Assembly: GCA_016748015.1 (NCBI GenBank)
Contig: JAAOMT010000445.1
Coordinates: 5,239 to 69,238, forward strand
Direction of reading: 5' to 3'
DNA: 64,000 bases
Origin: Geosiphon pyriformis
Lineage: Eukaryota; Glomeromycota; Glomeromycetes; Archaeosporales; Geosiphonaceae
This document shows positions 44,290-56,195 of this stretch, piece after piece. The translations under genes and the position numbers were made by a program. Numbering within the stretch: position 1 is the first letter of the stretch; each line of letters opens with the position of its first letter. Under the pieces are notes generated by a model. The model saw only the letters and a program-made list of their open reading frames with translations, was not told the DNA's origin and did no database searches.

Positions 44290-45358
44290 CTCTCAACAAG
44301 GCGTTACGAACTTTTTTGATTGTAATACCAGTGCCTTGGAGAATTCAATACAAAATTTTATAATCGAACATTCACTGCAGAATAAAACTATTTTTATACA
44401 AACATCACCTCTTACCTTTACTCTAAAGATCAGGTGGAACATTTCGAGAGCTTCATGTAAGGAATCATTGAATGGGGATTCGTGCATGTCCGGTTTCTGC
44501 CAAAAACATTGCCTCCAGCATGATATACAACATTTGCACGAACCTCAAGTCTGACCACATGAAGTGCAACAGTGAATAGGCCCTTGATCTCTCGAGCAAG
44601 GTTCTCTGGAAGTTGCTCAGAGCCGCATTTTATTTTCACTGCTCAAATGATCTGAGAGTTGATCACGTGCTGTCTTAACAACTTTTATGAGATCCTCCAC
44701 ATGGCTTAGACCTGAATTTTCCACAGCACCCAATTCGATGCCTCGAATATCATCATGGAACGCTGAATGACGCTGTAATAACAACACACCCGTGTTTTAA
44801 TTAACAAATTATAATTATACACGAACCTGCAGTCTCCGTGAGGTATTTTTCGATAACATTGACAATATTCTTAAATCACATGTCTTTGGGGCCGTGAGGC
44901 CGAGCTCATAATCATCGATATTACTGACGAGTTCATCATTATCGTTTCCAGTGGTCAATGACGCTGTGATACGTAACTTTTTGTGTGATCTCACGTCGAG
45001 CTCGTCAATGAGATTGTCAGTTTTTTGCGCGTACGCCGCATCGAACACCTCCAACGCAGTAATTTGGCTTTTGCGCTTGGAAATGAATGAGATTAACGTG
45101 GTACACGGTTATCTACACCAATAACCATAGAAATCACGAGATACACCTGTTTGAATAGCCGTTCATCAAGATTAGTTGATTCCAGAAGCTCCTTCGTCGT
45201 AGACAAAATTTTCTTGAAGAGCTGCCTTGTCTCGTCTTGATATTAATTTTTTTAGAAAAGTAACATATCGTTACTTCAGTGTCAAGAACAAGTGATCTGA
45301 TAGGGTAGTAGTAGACCAAAAAGGCTTCACTGCTATCAGAAAACCGAAGAACGACCAT
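44290..45358 (-). CDS. Unrecognised spliced gene or recent pseudogene
   Basis: Exons that keep frame are 45358-45275 (MVVLRFSDSSEAFLVYYY), 45230-45147 (TRQLFKKILSTTKELLEST), 45075-44827 (RKSQITALEVFDAAYAQK) and 44772 to a TGA at 44617-44619 (about 46-52 residues). The first intron would be only 44 bp and the second uses an AAG acceptor. After a +1 shift at about 44628 a protein-like frame continues (LAREIKGLFTVALHVV, VYHAGGNVFGRN), and then another (MHESPFNDSLHEALEMFHLIF) to about 44400. Either an exon boundary was missed or the gene has frameshifts. The product is helical and mostly hydrophilic, with no recognised domain. It diverges from HIU hydrolase. Confidence 0.4.
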
Positions 45359-45598
45359 GCGGAGAAAGGCGTCTCTTCAAAGTAAGATTTCAACACTAAA
45401 TCCAAACATTTGGTTTGTCTACTGCTAGAAAGGTTTAGGTATACTAAATCTTTATTTATGTTTATTAATTTGTGATTCGTGATTGGCGTCAGAAAATTAA
45501 TTTTTTGCAGATCGGATAAATTTGATAGACAATCCAAATTTTATTGCTAAATACTCTCATTGATTCATCTTCTCTCCCTTATTGAATTCCCAAACAAT

Positions 45599-46222
45599 AT
45601 GACCCAACGCGGTCCGATAACATGCCATATTCTTGACTCTTCCCGGGGCCAACCTGCATCCAACGTGCTAGTAAAATTGGAGGTGAAAAGTCAGGAGTTA
45701 AACGAATGGACGGCAGTGGCCGAAAGGTTATTTTTGATTAAATTTATTTATTTCATAGAAACTGGTGATATCTGGGTTTTTGATCCATGTTTTACTCGAT
45801 GAAAATTTTGAAAATTCGAATTTTTACATTCTAAAAGTTGACTCCATACTAACCTTCCAGACGCACCGATCATGATGGTCGATGCTCCCATCTTCTCTCA
45901 CCTGATTACCAAATCAATCTCGTACAGCATGGCGATGATCCCCCTCGAAAAGCTATTTATCGAATCACATTTTTTACTAAAGCTTATTTTGACCATTTGG
46001 AACTTGAGACTTTTTTTCCTTATGTTCAAGTAAGCATGTTTTAATGGTTCAAATTGTTGGTTTGACCTTCAATGTCCCACGAATTTTAAATAATTCCTTG
46101 TCTGATTCCAAATTCTCATTTCAAAATTCAAGGTGGTTTTTGAAATCACCGATCTTCAACAGCATTATCATATCCCCTTGCTTCTCAGTCCCTTTTCTTA
46201 TACCACATATCGAGGCAGCTAA
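45599..46222 (+). CDS. 5-hydroxyisourate hydrolase (transthyretin-like)
   Basis: The enzyme hydrolyses 5-hydroxyisourate, the product of urate oxidase, in purine breakdown. Exons are 45599-45726, 45861-46029 and 46133-46222, giving 128 aa, the usual length. Family marks are [14 protein letters not shown] (active-site His), RRTDHDGRC (Arg), [19 protein letters not shown] and [19 protein letters not shown], whose terminal YRGS is diagnostic of HIUases rather than transthyretins. An in-frame upstream ATG at 45560 would add 13 residues. The family often starts near TCHVLD, so 45599 is preferred. Intron 2 ends in AAG. No peroxisomal C-terminal signal is present. Confidence 0.94.
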
Positions 46223-46469
46223 TTAAATTATCGTTTAAATCTGAAATTGAAATTAGCACCATTAATTCATCATACATCTACAGATGAAGCTCTTAATTAA
46301 GAAGAGGATTTGGAACTTTATTCTTTTTCCTTGTACTGTAAACCTTGATAAAATAAAATTTGTCATCGTCCTTCTTTGGCAATGATAATATTCGGAAGAT
46401 TGAGAGGGAAGTAATTCGGAATTTTCCAGATTTTTATTTTAAGTAATGAAAATAAGTCGCGCTTCTTGA

Positions 46470-47588
46470 TCACAAAAGTTTTTGTGCTCTCCAATCCATC
46501 CATTCGTCATCATCTTGATGTTCTTCATCCATTTCACTTCCATTGCTCTCCTCTTGTATTTCTTCTTTAACAATCACCATATTTTCCAACTGTTTATCTT
46601 TGACTCTTTTCGAAAACTCCTTCAATCTTTCTAATCTCTTGATACACATTTCTTGTTCGCGTTCTTGCATTTCATCCCTATCCTTCTGTAACGCTTCTTC
46701 ATCAGCATCAGCTATTTTATTGGACACCTGTGTTTCTTTAGAAATCAGCTTCTGAAAAAGCTGCCACTCTTCTTCATTGACTTCAGTGCTCTCTGGTTCT
46801 TTTAAATGATTTTTTGAACTTGAAGCCTTAGGGTCGTCAAAGAAATCATCGGGAAGTGCGCCTTCAGAAGGTTCTGAACCTGCTTCCATTTTAGTCGCCA
46901 GCCCCTCATCAGTTAGTGTCTCTGCTTGGGGAGAAGAATCTAATTGTAGAGTAGCAAGTCGAGCTGTCTCAAGACCCTCATCAAAAAAATCACTAGGCAA
47001 TTGATCTACTCGATTTATTGACTGCACTATAGATGGCTGTTGTTCATTGTCATAAGATTCAATTTGTTGTGTATCAAGGTAATCTTTTGCTAAAAAAGAA
47101 CTTGTAGAATCTTCAATCGCAAATTTTACCCGCTTTACTCGCGGTTGTTTTGGCTCTTCATCTTCCTCGTCTTCACCATATCCAACTAATAGTTTGCTTC
47201 CTTCCCCACTAAAGACTAAGCTCTCTTCGCCTGAAATTGAAACGGGCCTCTTCTTTTCTGTTTCAGTAATGGAACGAAGGCTCGATTTTGTTTCCCGCAC
47301 AGATTTTGGAGCTTGGTCAACAAAGTCTGTACCTCCTTTGGTAGCTCTTTCTTTCACCTTTTTCAACTTCTGAAGTTGCGCTTTGTGTCCTGCACTACCG
47401 AGATGTGCGTTCCATAAGGAATCGTTTTTTACCAGGGAGGAGCACACGATGCATATGAGTTTGTTGTTTTCATATTTAGCGAAAGGATGGACTACTTTTT
47501 TTGAAGAGGCTGACGATGAGGAAGACTGACGTTGAGATAGCGTTGAGGAGAGAAGGCGGCGTAGTTCTTTAGGGTTTTTAGTAGACAT
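46470..47588 (-). CDS. ZNF830/CCDC16-like zinc-finger protein (pre-mRNA splicing)
   Basis: A single exon of 372 codons. A matrin-type C2H2 finger reads CIVCSSLVKNDSLWNAHLGSAGH (residues about 46-68), as in ZNF830, a component of spliceosomal complexes. A disordered acidic/Ser-rich middle repeats PSDFFDEG and PDDFFDD, a feature of the family. A Glu/Lys coiled coil (residues about 285-345) and a C-terminal DDEWMDWRAQKLL also match the family pattern. Length agrees with animal ZNF830 (about 370 aa). It would act in the nucleus. It lies 250 bp from the HIU hydrolase stop and converges with it. Confidence 0.85.
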   Translation of the reverse strand: MSTKNPKELRRLLSSTLSQRQSSSSSASSKKVVHPFAKYENNKLICIVCSSLVKNDSLWNAHLGSAGHKAQLQKLKKVKERATKGGTDFVDQAPKSVRETKSSLRSITETEKKRPVSISGEESLVFSGEGSKLLVGYGEDEEDEEPKQPRVKRVKFAIEDSTSSFLAKDYLDTQQIESYDNEQQPSIVQSINRVDQLPSDFFDEGLETARLATLQLDSSPQAETLTDEGLATKMEAGSEPSEGALPDDFFDDPKASSSKNHLKEPESTEVNEEEWQLFQKLISKETQVSNKIADADEEALQKDRDEMQEREQEMCIKRLERLKEFSKRVKDKQLENMVIVKEEIQEESNGSEMDEEHQDDDEWMDWRAQKLL

Positions 47589-47639
47589 ATTGCTGGCTTC
47601 CTTCCACTGACTATGTTAGTTATATTAAGTTACTATAGA

Positions 47640-49099
47640 TGCGGATCATGTGTAACCAGCCACCCAAACTAAAGTCAAACCAAAGGCATTTTTACCCAAG
47701 TCATTTACAAATATATTTGCACATTTATTTTTTATATATTATACAATTTATAAAAAATCATAAACATTTAAAAAAATAAGTGTTATGCTTGTTTTTAAAC
47801 TAATTAAAGTTAAAAATAAAAATATAAAACAGTTTTTTAACATTTATAATAATATGCATTTTAATAAACATAAAAGTAATAATTAAATTTAATAAAAATT
47901 TACACTTATTAATTATGAATTTTATTATATTAAACAGATTTCACAATTTTAACTTCAATAATTCTAATATTAATATTAAATAAATTAAAATTACTTGACA
48001 ACAAAAAAATAGCAATCTTAACATAAAATATTAAATTGACAAATTAATTTACAAGATATTAATTTTAATAAATATATTATTAAAAAATTTTGTAATTTTA
48101 AGAGTAATCAAAAAATATTACAAGTTTAATTTTAAATAACAGTATTTAAAAAAATTTTAAAATACAAATTTTATACAAAAAGCTTAATATTATTCTTAAA
48201 AACCAATTTTATATTAATAAATCTAAGCAAAAATTAAACCAAAATCTTAATTTAAATTATTTTAATCTTTATAATTATATTAAAAATAAAAATTTTTATT
48301 TTTATTAATTAATAATTGTTTTTTAAATACTATTAAAATAAATAACATTTTTTAAAAACAAAAAAAAATATTTTAAATTTATATTATTAATCTAATTTTT
48401 GTAATTAGATAACTTAATAATATATTAAAAAAAATATATAAATAAAAAAAACTGCAATTTTTTTTATTTTTATTATTATTTAAAGTAATTATTAATTATT
48501 TTATTAATAAAGTACTAATAACTATAAAAATTGTTTAATAATATTTAATAAAATAATTATTAATTAGTTTTTTGTTAATTAAAAACACTTTTTTATCTTT
48601 AATTAAAAGTTTTTCTTTTTTTAAAGTTTTTTTTAATTTATATAAAATAATTCTGATATAATTACTGTTTTTTTCAAAAATCTTAAAATATTTAATAAAA
48701 AACCAATAATTAAATTTTTTATTTCTTTTTTTACTGCTATTTAAATAACCAAAAAAGCCAAAATAATCAAAAAACAATTTCTTTAAATTTTTATTATGTT
48801 TAATAACAATTTTTTTAAAGTGCTAAAAATTTTTTTTTAATGTTTTTTAGTAATTTTGGTGTTTTAAAACCAGCTTTTTTTCTTAAAAAAATAAAGCTTT
48901 AATTTTTCTGTTTTTTCTGGTTTTTTTATTAGTTTTATATTATTAATATTAATTATAATATTTAATTTTATTGTAACTGTAAAAGAAATTTTTTTTGTTT
49001 TAAATAATAACAATAAAATATATATTAACTAATTTAAATTTGAATTAGTCTTTGATTATATTTTTTGATATATTAATTTTTTAAAAATTTTTAGTGGTT
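47640..49099. repeat. Low-complexity AT-rich DNA
   Basis: 47640-47700 is probably the promoter of the ZNF830-like gene. The rest is nearly pure A/T with poly-T and poly-A runs. A minus ORF at 48535-48777 (Lys, Phe, Tyr and Asn only) is typical of random AT-rich sequence. Some of it may be hypermutated repeat beyond recognition. Confidence 0.45.
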
Positions 49100-52000
49100 T
49101 TAGAAATAAAACAAAACATATTTTTATAAATGTTTTTTATTAATTAAACTATTAAATTACTTGATTTTAAAGATTAAACTAATCAAATAAAAACTGAATT
49201 AACTTTTGTTTTTTTGTTTTATAATATTATTTTTAATAATGTTTAAAAAACAATTTTTAATTATTAAAATTTTTTTAAGTATATAATTTTTGTTTTAATA
49301 TTTGGTTTTATATTTAAAATTGGTTTTTGTTAATTTTTTGTTTTATTTGCTATTTATTTTGTTAATTTTAATTTTAAAAAACAATATTAAGTTGTTTTAT
49401 GTAATTTTATTTTTTTGGCTTATTTAATTATTACTACTAAAATTGTTATTAATAATTCTTATTTTTTAACTATATTTAAAATTGCAAGGTTTTTTGTAAT
49501 AATTTTTGCTTTTTTTTATTGTATTTTATAATTTTTTTTAATATATTTTTAAATAATATTAAAAATACTTTTTATGTTTTTGTGTTATTAATTTAATTTA
49601 ATTAAAGTTTGCTAACTTGTAATAATATATTATTGTTTATTTTAAAAACTTTTTTCTATTATTGCTGTTTTTATTTATTAGTTTATACTAATTAAAAAAC
49701 AATATTAGAATTTTTTCTTTAATTAATCAAAAAAATTATTATTTTTAGAAATATTTTCAAATTTAAATTGATCAATTTTTTTTTAGCTGTATTATTTTTG
49801 AAATTGGTAATTTAATTTTTTAAGTTAATAATTATACATGTTTTATTTTCTGTTTTTTTTTTAATTTTTATTATTGTTAATGTTTTATTATTATAATTTT
49901 TAATTCTTTAAAAACTTTGAACTTAGCTGATTTAAAAACTAATACTTTACATAAATATTATATTTGATAAAAAACACCTAAATATTAATATTATTACAAG
50001 TATTCAAGTTTAAATTATTTGGTTTTAAATTATAAAATTTCTTTGTTTTTTATTTTTAAGTTTTGTTTTAAATTTATTAGTAATTTTAAGTTTTTTAATT
50101 TGTTTTTTATTAATACAAAATTGTATGTTAATATTTTTTTCTTTTTATTATTTATTTGACTGCTTTGCTGTTAATTTTTGTGATCAAATTTAGATTAAAT
50201 TCAAATTTTTAAATTGGTTATTTTAATTAAATTTATTATTTTATTAATTAGTTTTTTAATTGCTTTGGTTATTATTTTATTAAATACTTTTTTAGTTTTA
50301 TATACAAAACTTAAAATATAATAAATGCTATTCAAAATAAAATATTAATTTTTAATAAGACTATAAATAAGCTTTTCTTAAATATAATTTAAGCTAAAAT
50401 TAAATATAGTTTTAATACTAATTTAATAAAAAATTTTGATTATTTTTTAAATAATAATATTTATATTAGGTTGATTATTTTTTAGAAATATTAACTAATC
50501 AATATTAAATTTAATTCAAATAAAATTATTAAATAATTAAGTAAAATTATTATAAATAATAATTTTTAATTATAGTTTTATATAAAATATTTTCTTAAAA
50601 TAGATTTTTTTTTTTAAATTCAACATAAATTAGTCTGAACTAAATTTGTATCTAATTGTATATAGAAAATAAATGAAAAATTTTTAATTTTTATTATTTA
50701 ATTTATCAAATATATTAATATTTAGATTATTTGAATTATTAAATTTTATTATTTTGAATTTTGAATTTTTAATAACATTGAATATTACTAATAATGAATT
50801 TATTTTGATAAGTTAAAAAGTAGAATTATTATATATACATAGTTTTATATATTTTTTTAACTGATTATAGTAATTAAACAAAATAATGATTAATAAACAA
50901 GTAGTATAATTTATATCTTTTTTTAATTGCAAAAGCTGTAAATAAATCTTTTTTTGTGATTTTGAATGATAATTTTAATGAAAATAGTTCTCATAAGTAT
51001 GCTAATTTTAAGAAATATCTTAATTTAAAGTTGTTTAACTTTTTGGTAAGAAGTTTAGTTGTGAAATTTTTAACATAAAAAAATTTTAAAGATGCTAAAA
51101 AGACAATTGATTATATGTTTGTTTTTTTAAATCTGATTAATACAGTAGTAAATTATAAGATTCTGGATGTTAACAAGTATTTTAATACTAATTATTAAGC
51201 CATTTTTGTTTTTGTAAATTTAGATAGTTTGCTAAATATGTATTTGAATTTTTTTTGTAAATAAGCAAATAAAAATTGTTAGAAGTTTAATTTTAGAAGT
51301 GCTAATAATATTAAGTAAATCAGATTCAAAAATATGTTGCTGGCTAATATTACAATGTTTTTTAACAAGTTTGTTATGTTTAAAAATTTCTTAGATCTGA
51401 ATACTATATAAAATATTATTCATAAAATAATATATTTTTTAGCCAATAAAGTGTTTAAAAAAAAATAGTTCAAGAATTTTGATAATATCTTTATTAGAAA
51501 ATCTTTTAAGTTTTATAAATTAGAAATTTTGGTGTTTAAAATTATTAAGTCTTTGTATATAAGGTCTAATAATGAATTTTTTTTTAATAAATTGCTAAAT
51601 GTCTCTAAACAGTATTAAAGCCTCAAATGTTTAAGTTTGTTTGTACTCTAATGTTAATTTTGATTATATAAAATCTGTTTTATCTGGTGTAAAAAAATTC
51701 TATTATATTTTTAAGCTTGCCAAATTGTTAAGAACTAAGAAAACAAATATTAGATCTGTTGTTAACAAGCAAATAGAAAGTTTTGTTGTTAATAAAAGTT
51801 ATATAATTAAAAGAATATTAGAATATTTATTTTAAAAAGTAGATTTGAATTACTTAATTATTAATAATAAATTAGTTTTGAATTTTGGTAAAGTTAAATT
51901 TAAGATTAATATAATAATAAAAAGTTAAATAAAAAAAATTAATATTAAACAATATTTTTAATTTGTGGTATTATCAATATTTGTTTTTGACTAATGTTAA

Positions 52001-55000
52001 TAATAATGCTTTTTTTGACATTATAAGTATTATTATATATGTTAATATATTATAAATAGTCAAAAATTTGCCTAATAAAAAAGCTGCCAATTTGTCTAAT
52101 ATCATTAAAATATTGTGATGACTTTGTTTTCATTATGCTTTTGAATTTTTTAAATTCTTGTTTGGTGTATAAGTTTGTATTTTAATCTTAAAAAAAGCTT
52201 AAATGTTAATAATTTTTAAATCTTATAAATAAAAAGATACTTTGATCAATACTAAGTCAATTGTTTTGATTAAAACTGCTTGAAAAATTTTTTTTAAGAT
52301 ACTTTTTAATAAATTTTTATCAATTTATAGCAAATTTAATGTTTTTTGTAATGATAATTTTTCTGTATTAAAGAATACTATTACTTTTTATTTTTATAAT
52401 AAGCTTGGTAATAAAAGATATATTGAAAAAAAGTTGTAAACTTTGGTTGGTCTTATAGAATATATAAAAAACTTATAATTTTGTTAGCTAATATTATTTG
52501 AAAAGCAGTTTAGTTTAGATAAAAATATGTAAGTAGTTTATTAAATTTTTTAATAATATTTATAATAATAAAATTAATTGAATTATAACAGATTATAAGT
52601 TTATTAATAGATATTGGGTGCATAATAATTTAAATTAGAATGAAGTTTTTGCTTCTTTGTTATAAAAAAAATTTTATAATCTTTTTTTATACAAAGTTAA
52701 GAGACATAAAAATTTGTGTAATTACTGTATTAATACTAAGTTTGTTATTAAAACTGACAGAGTCAAAAATCAAGCTGAGTTAATTTTTTAGTTAGCAGCT
52801 AGTGCTTTTATTAATAACACAATTTGTGTAAAGAATAATTAGACTGTTATTTAATATATTTTGAATATTATAAGCAAGTTTTTTAAGATTAATAACATTT
52901 TGATCAATAATAAGAAAACAGTAACCATTTTTATCAATTAAAAGATCAAAAATGTTTTATTGTTAATAAATAATCTGCCAATTTCTATTGTATAAAAAAA
53001 AATGTCTTATAAATATTTTGTCTTTTAAGAGTTTGTCCAAATCTAACTTGATAAAAATCTATTTAAATGTCAAGTTTTTTGCTAATATAATCTTAAAAAA
53101 AGCTATTTTGGATAAATAATTCTTTTATTTGGTCTTGGCTATGCTGTAATCTATTATTAATTACAGAATCCAATTTAATTTTATATTTAAGAATGTATAT
53201 AACAAATAAAATATATTAATTAAAAAGAATTTAAAAGTAAAAGCTGGCTTATTAAAAAAATTTTCTAGTAAAACTTTTTATTATCTATCTTTATATAACT
53301 TAAAAACATTTAAACAGATACAAATAAAAATAAAATAATATTTATATTAAATTTTTCAAATGCTAATAATGTTTTCAGTTATTTGTTTAATTATAAGTCT
53401 TTAGATTTGTAAATATTGAATTAGTCTTTCAATTATCTATTATAGTTTTTTATTAAATTAAGAGTTAATTTAGTTAACAAATTTTTGGCTGGTATAGTAA
53501 AAGTTTTTTTGAATTATAATATCTCTTTTGTAAACAATTTGTTCTTTGTATTTTTTTTTTCTGGCAGCACTTTGATATTCTTTGTTTTAGAAGATTTAAT
53601 CTTTTATAATGTTTTCTACTCATTTAAAAAATTTGGTATTGTTTTTGTTAAGCAATTAAACAATAAAAAAGAGTTGATTTTTAATTAGAAAAGACTTAAT
53701 TTTAAGAGTTTAGTTTCTACTTAGTTCAGATTAGTATGTAATTATTTAGTTAGTACTATTTTTTATTTTACTAACCAGCTACTTAATAATAACTCACAAA
53801 TTTTGAATGTTTTTAGTTCTAGTAATTTTTTTGTAGTGAAAAAATGTTTTTCTAATGCTAGTTTGAATATTATTAATGTTTACACAAATGAATTTTTAAA
53901 AAGTTTGAGTATTCATAATATAAAATATAATACAGCTGCATTTTTTGCTAATTTAAATTTGAATATGAGTGTTAAAGTAATAATTTGGTCTTTTTTATAT
54001 TGGTTAAATTACAAGTAATTATTTTGGTCTTAAAATGTGTTTTAATTTCTAGTGTTATTATAATATATTCAGATAGTTAGATTGTTTTGAATACTTGTGT
54101 TGTAAAATTGGAGATAATTTTGCTAGACTTTTACAATTATTGTTAGCTTAAAAGGTATTGTATTGTAAACTTTATCAAGTATAAAAATCTTAATATTTTT
54201 TGGTTTAAGGTTAAAAACTATTCAAGTATCTTAAATAATAAGCATGCTGATAAGTTAACTAATACAACTTTATGTTCAAAGTTGGTTTTTTTTGTTTTAG
54301 TTAGAAAAAAGTATATTAGAACTGATAAAATAATAATGTTAGAAAACACTTACTATTTTGATTATAATATTTTTAAGACTGTTTGTTACACTTGTTGAAA
54401 GATTAAACTTAGATTTAATATTATTAATAAAAACATAATTAAGGATATAGATTGGGCTTAAATATTATTAGTTTGGTATTTTGATTCACAAATGGCTTTT
54501 GGTTTTATAAGCAGATCTATTGCTAATTTGCATACATATTTTATAAAAGCTTTGCATTGTTATTTGTTTATTATTATTTATAAATACTTGTATAATAAAA
54601 AGTATTTTAGTATATTGTGTCTCTATTATGGAAATATGAAATCTTCTGATTATTTTTTTATATGTAAAATAAATTTTGTTATTTACAAAAAGCTGTTTGG
54701 ATTATATTTGATTTAATAAAATTCTATATTAGACTTGAGTTTGTTATTGTCTTATGTTTTACAAATATTCTTTGTGTATATCTAATAATATTGTTTATAC
54801 TATTTTGTATAAGAGTTTTGTGTTTAAAAAATAGTATTTAGAAATAGTATTTGTTTTTAAATATGTTAAAATTGTGACTAAAAAGATTATTGACTTTGTA
54901 AAAAATCTGAAAGTAGTTTATCATATTAAGATATAGTTAGTAAAGTTTAGGTATAGAACAATTATAGAAAAGCATAGTTTGATTATGTATGATAGTTTTG

Positions 55001-55272
55001 TACTTTCAATAATTTGTGGTTTATTATTTTTGTTTTCTAATAGTATTGTTAAGTTGCTTAAAATTGTTAAAATACATGATATTTGTTTTAATTTACATAA
55101 TTTTGCATCTTTTTTTCAGATATTAGTTATGTAATTTCTGTTATAGTATTGTTTTAATTAGTCCAAAGAGCTGGTCATATATAGAAAATACATAATTTAT
55201 ATTTAATTTAGATTATTTAATTTGATATATTATATTAAGTAGTATTTGGATTTTACTTGTAAATAAAAAAAT
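49100..55272 (+). mobile_element. Near-complete hypermutated LINE
   Basis: Order and spacing match the readable LINE pieces at 11632-18018. Endonuclease lies at about 50940-51190 (FVILNDNFNEN for FVILSGDFNED). The linker is at 51641-51835 (NIRSVVNKQIESFVVNKSYIIKRILE for NIRSVIDRRMESFEVDKSHTIRSVLE) and RT at 52240-52375 (INTKSIVLIKTA, FNVFCNDNFSVLK). RNase H is at 54070-54270 (YSDS, FWFKVKNYSSILNNKHADKL) and the zinc-finger tail at 54492-54716. The 3' end AGTAGTATTTGGATTTTACTTG precedes an A-run at about 55265-55272. Nearly all differences are C-to-T or G-to-A. No domain is functional. The 5' limit is approximate. Confidence 0.85.
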
Positions 55273-56195
55273 TTAATGTTTTTTTTTTAAGTTATATTAT
55301 AAAATAGTTTTAAGTAAAATTATATAAATATATTTTTATAAGTTAAAATAAAAAATTAATAAATCACAAAAAAAATATATATTATATAATAATAAAATAA
55401 TTAAAAATATATATTTAATAATAAAGTGAATTAAATATATATAAATTTAATGTGCAAAATTAGTCATATAAATATTTTAACTATTATTTTTTTCAAAAAA
55501 ATTTGAACTTAATTAACCAATATAAAATTAATTTTGTAAAAATAATACTTTTTTAAAAAATATAAAGAGTTTTACTTATATATTTTTAAAAAACTATTAA
55601 TTAAGTTAATAGTCAAATTAATAATTTGGTTAAGAATTAAATTAACAATTAAGTTAATAACCAAGTTAATAATTAAGACAATAATCAAGTAATTAATCAA
55701 GTTAATAATTACATTAATAATTAACTTTAAAAATAAAGTGGTTAACATAGATAATATTAATGATTAATACATATGATTAAATATAATTAAATAATTAATA
55801 AAACTAAAAATAAAAGATTGAACTGTAACAATATTACTAAAAATTTTTATAATACATATAAAATTTTTGTAATTGTTGTTTCTATCAAAGAACAAATATA
55901 AATTTTTATTCAATTTGACTAATTATTCATTGAATAAATATACACATAAAATCCCAAAAGCAATTGTATTTTAAATTATTTAAAAACGAAAATAATACGC
56001 ATATTTGATATTTTAAAATGGAAAAAATACAATTTCACATTCTTGGACATCGCAGTTCAAAAATAATTCCTAAATTTTAAGCAGGCTAATGAGAAAAAGT
56101 TGAAAAATGAAAAGGGTTTGACGAAACATTACTACGAGCAATAAATTGTGATGGAATTTGGCGATTGTAAAAGATATCCAATAATTTGCTTGTGG
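55273..56195. repeat. AT-rich DNA with inverted iteron module
   Basis: 55590-55800 contains, in inverted orientation, the 12-bp-unit block seen twice at the left end of the window (units such as AATAACCAAGTT and AATAATCAAGTT). The remainder is low-complexity A/T. The last 200 bp probably hold the 3' UTR of the Smr gene. Confidence 0.55.

Noticed and set aside
48535-48777. Small minus-strand protein of 80 aa
   Set aside because: It uses almost only Lys, Asn, Phe, Tyr, Ile and Leu, as expected by chance in sequence that is over 85 percent A/T.
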